DNA of 64,000 nucleotides from Thermotogae bacterium (GTDB lineage Bacteria > Thermotogota > Thermotogae > Petrotogales > Petrotogaceae), in assembly GCA_024233675.1 (NCBI GenBank), contig JACKPH010000001.1, forward strand, positions 310,001 through 374,000, read 5' to 3'. Both the position numbers and the translations under genes were made by a program. Below the pieces are notes generated by a model that made no database searches, was not told the DNA's origin, and saw only the letters and a program-made list of their open reading frames with translations. This document shows positions 62,167 to 64,000 of this stretch, piece by piece. Each line of letters opens with the position of its first letter. Positions within the stretch are counted from its first letter, which is position 1.

Positions 62167-63723
62167 GTGGGGGAAAATTACGTTCTTGCAGTAGACTGCG
62201 GAACACAGAGTATCAGGGGTATTATTTTTGATAAAAAGGGTAACATTATTGAAAGTGAAAAACAGGAATTTAAACCTTATTTTTCTTTACAGGCCGGGTG
62301 GGCCGAACAGAATGCAGATGTTTACTGGAATAATCTATGCAAGGTTACAGGAAAACTTAAGGAAAAAAATCCGGATGCACTGAATAATGTTATTTCTGTT
62401 GTTATATCGGCTTTAAGAGACAGCGGAGTCTGTGTTGATAAAGAAGGAAATCCTTTAAGACCGTCTATTATGTGGCTTGATCAGAGAATGGCTAAGTGCA
62501 GAGCTCCTCTTTCAAAAACACACAGAACAATGTTTCTTGCTGTCGGAATGACAAGAACAATAAATATAACAAGGAAACAGGCAAAAAGTAACTGGATAAA
62601 AGAAAATGAACCGGAAATATGGGAAAAAACATATAAATTTTTACAGATATCCGGATATCTTAATTTTAAACTAACCGGAAATTTCAAAGATTCATCCGCC
62701 TGTCAGATAGGTCATATTCCTTTTAATTATAAAAAATTCAAATGGGAGGAATCCTCTTCAAGCTGGCGTTGGGATGTTTTCGGAATAGAACCTGATAAAC
62801 TGTGTGAAATAGTTTCACCGGGAGAAATACTCGGCTATATAACAGAAGAAAGTTCAGAAGCCACAGGTCTTAAAAAAGGGTTGAAAATTCTTGCCGGAGC
62901 ATCTGACAAAGGATGTGAAACTCTCGGATGCGGCTGCATAAAAGAGGGCTGTGCCAGTATTTCATTCGGAACAACTGCAACCGCACAGATAACAACAGAT
63001 AAATGGATAGAACCTTTAAAATTTATGCCTTCATACCCTGCGGCAGTTCCGGAAAAATATAATCCGGAAATACAGATTTACAGGGGATACTGGATGATAA
63101 GCTGGTTTAAAAAAGAATTCGCGGAAAAAGAAGTGGAACAGTCAAAAAATATGAATATTTCTGCGGAAGAACTTTTAAACAAAAGACTCTCTGAAATTCC
63201 TCCGGGATCACAGGGACTTATACTGCAGCCTTACTGGTCCCCCCATCTTACAAAACCTGATGCAAAAGGATCTATAATTGGTTTCAGTGATGTACACACG
63301 AGAATACATATTTACAGGGCTATAATAGAAGGAATAAACTACGGTCTGATGAACGGAATTGAAAAATTAGAAAAAAAATCAGGAATTCCCGTAAAGACAA
63401 TTATGGTTTCAGGCGGAGGTTCACAGAGCGATGCAATTTGTCAGATAACAGCAGATATGTTCGGAAGACCTGTAAAAAGAATTCATACACATGAAGCAAG
63501 TTCTCTCGGGGCAGCAATTATAGGATTTGTTTCCGAAGGTCTTTACAAAAATTACGATGATGCTGTAGAAAATATGGTCCGTTATGAAAAACAGTTTTTT
63601 CCGGATTATGAGAATAACAGAATATATAAAACCCTGTATTCAAAAGTTTACAAAAAACTCGACACTAAACTTAAATTTTTATATCTTCATATAAGGATGA
63701 TTATTAATTATCCTGAATGGTAA
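62167..63723 (+). CDS. FGGY-family carbohydrate kinase (glycerol-operon member)
   Basis: A 518-residue kinase with the two-domain FGGY fold. LAVDCGTQSIRGIIFD near the start binds ATP phosphate, WAEQNADVYW and SIMWLDQRM contact substrate, and VSGGGSQSDAICQITADMFG with HEASSLGAAI is the family signature. Position suggests glycerol, but DCGTQSIRG differs from the DQGTTSSR of true GlpK, so the substrate may be another polyol. I use GTG 62167, about 10 bases after TTAGGAG; an ATG at 62143 overlaps the previous gene and lacks a ribosome site. Confidence 0.88.
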   Translation: MGENYVLAVDCGTQSIRGIIFDKKGNIIESEKQEFKPYFSLQAGWAEQNADVYWNNLCKVTGKLKEKNPDALNNVISVVISALRDSGVCVDKEGNPLRPSIMWLDQRMAKCRAPLSKTHRTMFLAVGMTRTINITRKQAKSNWIKENEPEIWEKTYKFLQISGYLNFKLTGNFKDSSACQIGHIPFNYKKFKWEESSSSWRWDVFGIEPDKLCEIVSPGEILGYITEESSEATGLKKGLKILAGASDKGCETLGCGCIKEGCASISFGTTATAQITTDKWIEPLKFMPSYPAAVPEKYNPEIQIYRGYWMISWFKKEFAEKEVEQSKNMNISAEELLNKRLSEIPPGSQGLILQPYWSPHLTKPDAKGSIIGFSDVHTRIHIYRAIIEGINYGLMNGIEKLEKKSGIPVKTIMVSGGGSQSDAICQITADMFGRPVKRIHTHEASSLGAAIIGFVSEGLYKNYDDAVENMVRYEKQFFPDYENNRIYKTLYSKVYKKLDTKLKFLYLHIRMIINYPEW

Positions 63724-63739
63724 AAAAGGGGGAAATTTA

Positions 63740-64000
63740 ATGTCACATCCGTACAAAGGATTTGAACCGAAGTGGTATACAGACAAACCACCTGAAAAAT
63801 CTTACAGATCATTGCTGAGATGGGGAAGATGGGATGATTATAAACATCCGAACGAAAGACTTTATAAACTTATGAAAGAAACTTTCGGTCTTACAGATAA
63901 GGATTTCGAATCTCCTAAAACTCTCGGACTTGATATAATAGAAGATAATGTACCTGTAAATATGAGTCAGGAACATATAAACTTTTTTACCGATATTCTC
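63740..64000 (+). CDS. FAD-binding oxidase, alkyl-DHAP synthase/GlcD-like (N-terminal part, runs off window)
   Basis: The first 87 codons are seen. The ATG at 63740 follows AAAAAGGGGG. The peptide starts MSHPYKGFEPKWYTDKPPEK and continues LLRWGRWDDYKHPNERLYKL, close to the 'WGW-D' opening of alkyldihydroxyacetonephosphate synthase-like FAD oxidases, often found beside FGGY kinases and glp genes. It would act on a hydroxy acid or DHAP-derived substrate. The FAD domain is beyond the window, so this is provisional. Confidence 0.7.
   Translation, partial: MSHPYKGFEPKWYTDKPPEKSYRSLLRWGRWDDYKHPNERLYKLMKETFGLTDKDFESPKTLGLDIIEDNVPVNMSQEHINFFTDIL

Noticed and set aside
1..64000. tRNA, rRNA, insertion sequence or phage genes
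   Set aside because: I looked for tRNA T-arm consensus, transposase or integrase motifs and terminal repeats and saw none; gene-loss scars show no IS ends.

Overview
The window is AT-rich (about 30% GC by eye), densely packed, and reads as chromosome from a bacterium with a two-membrane envelope. It has secretin, beta-barrel and lipoprotein genes alongside firmicute-like promoters, strong GGAGG ribosome sites, frequent TTG/GTG starts, and sugar ABC and MFS systems. The order GlpA-like dehydrogenase, FAD/NAD oxidoreductase, DUF1667, FGGY kinase near 59-64 kb, plus many secreted beta-rich envelope proteins, fits the Thermotogota. The low GC and apparently non-thermophilic composition suggest a Petrotogales member (Geotoga/Oceanotoga-like). 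This placement is inference; no rRNA or tRNA gene was seen to confirm it.

Layout. 0-8.6 kb: start of a PPIase gene, a DUF4097 surface protein, a DEAD-box RNA helicase, an RmlC epimerase, a DegV protein and the spermidine/putrescine operon potABCD. 8.6-15.6 kb (minus strand): a candidate envelope or secretion locus with a small secreted protein, an Ig-like exported protein, a secretin, a secretin-N/beta-rich protein, then an OmpR-type regulator and histidine kinase. 15.7-18.6 kb: rsmA, pyrG, acpP. 18.6-23.8 kb: a beta-barrel protein, a very large beta-rich lipoprotein broken by a one-base frameshift, and a membrane sensor-like protein. 23.9-26.4 kb: a GH13 enzyme, a lytic transglycosylase and a decayed serine-hydrolase gene. 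26.4-30.7 kb: a winged-helix/Rossmann regulator heading genes for a WbpE-WbpA-WbpB-like UDP-sugar acid pathway.

30.8-38.6 kb: MFS exporter, mannose-6-phosphate isomerase, GH31 alpha-glucosidase (apparent ACG start) and GH38 alpha-mannosidase. 38.7-48 kb: plsY (split, with a UUUUUUA slippery heptamer at the break), class II aldolase, MarR-MATE operon, radical SAM protein, glycerate kinase, adenine deaminase, a Tyr/Asp-rich repeat protein, esterase and DUF188. 48.1-53.1 kb: a sugar ABC transporter with a GH130 enzyme, preceded by a LacI regulator that has lost its DNA-binding end and abuts the tail of a carbohydrate-active protein on the other strand. 53.1-58.5 kb: HEAT-like protein, B12/radical SAM protein, GntR regulator, an ABC-ATPase remnant and a tandem thioredoxin-fold protein. 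58.8-64 kb: a glycerol-3-phosphate oxidation operon continuing off the end.

The content points to a saccharolytic heterotroph. Mannosides, glucosides and oligosaccharides feed ManA, GH31, GH38, GH13 and GH130, and glycerol or G3P is oxidised by a soluble flavoprotein set. Transcription units are cleanly bounded by hairpin terminators, several shared by convergent genes. Decay or recoding is conspicuous: two single-base frameshifts in similar T-run/AAGG contexts, one non-AUG start, one decayed hydrolase gene and two sites with truncated gene ends.
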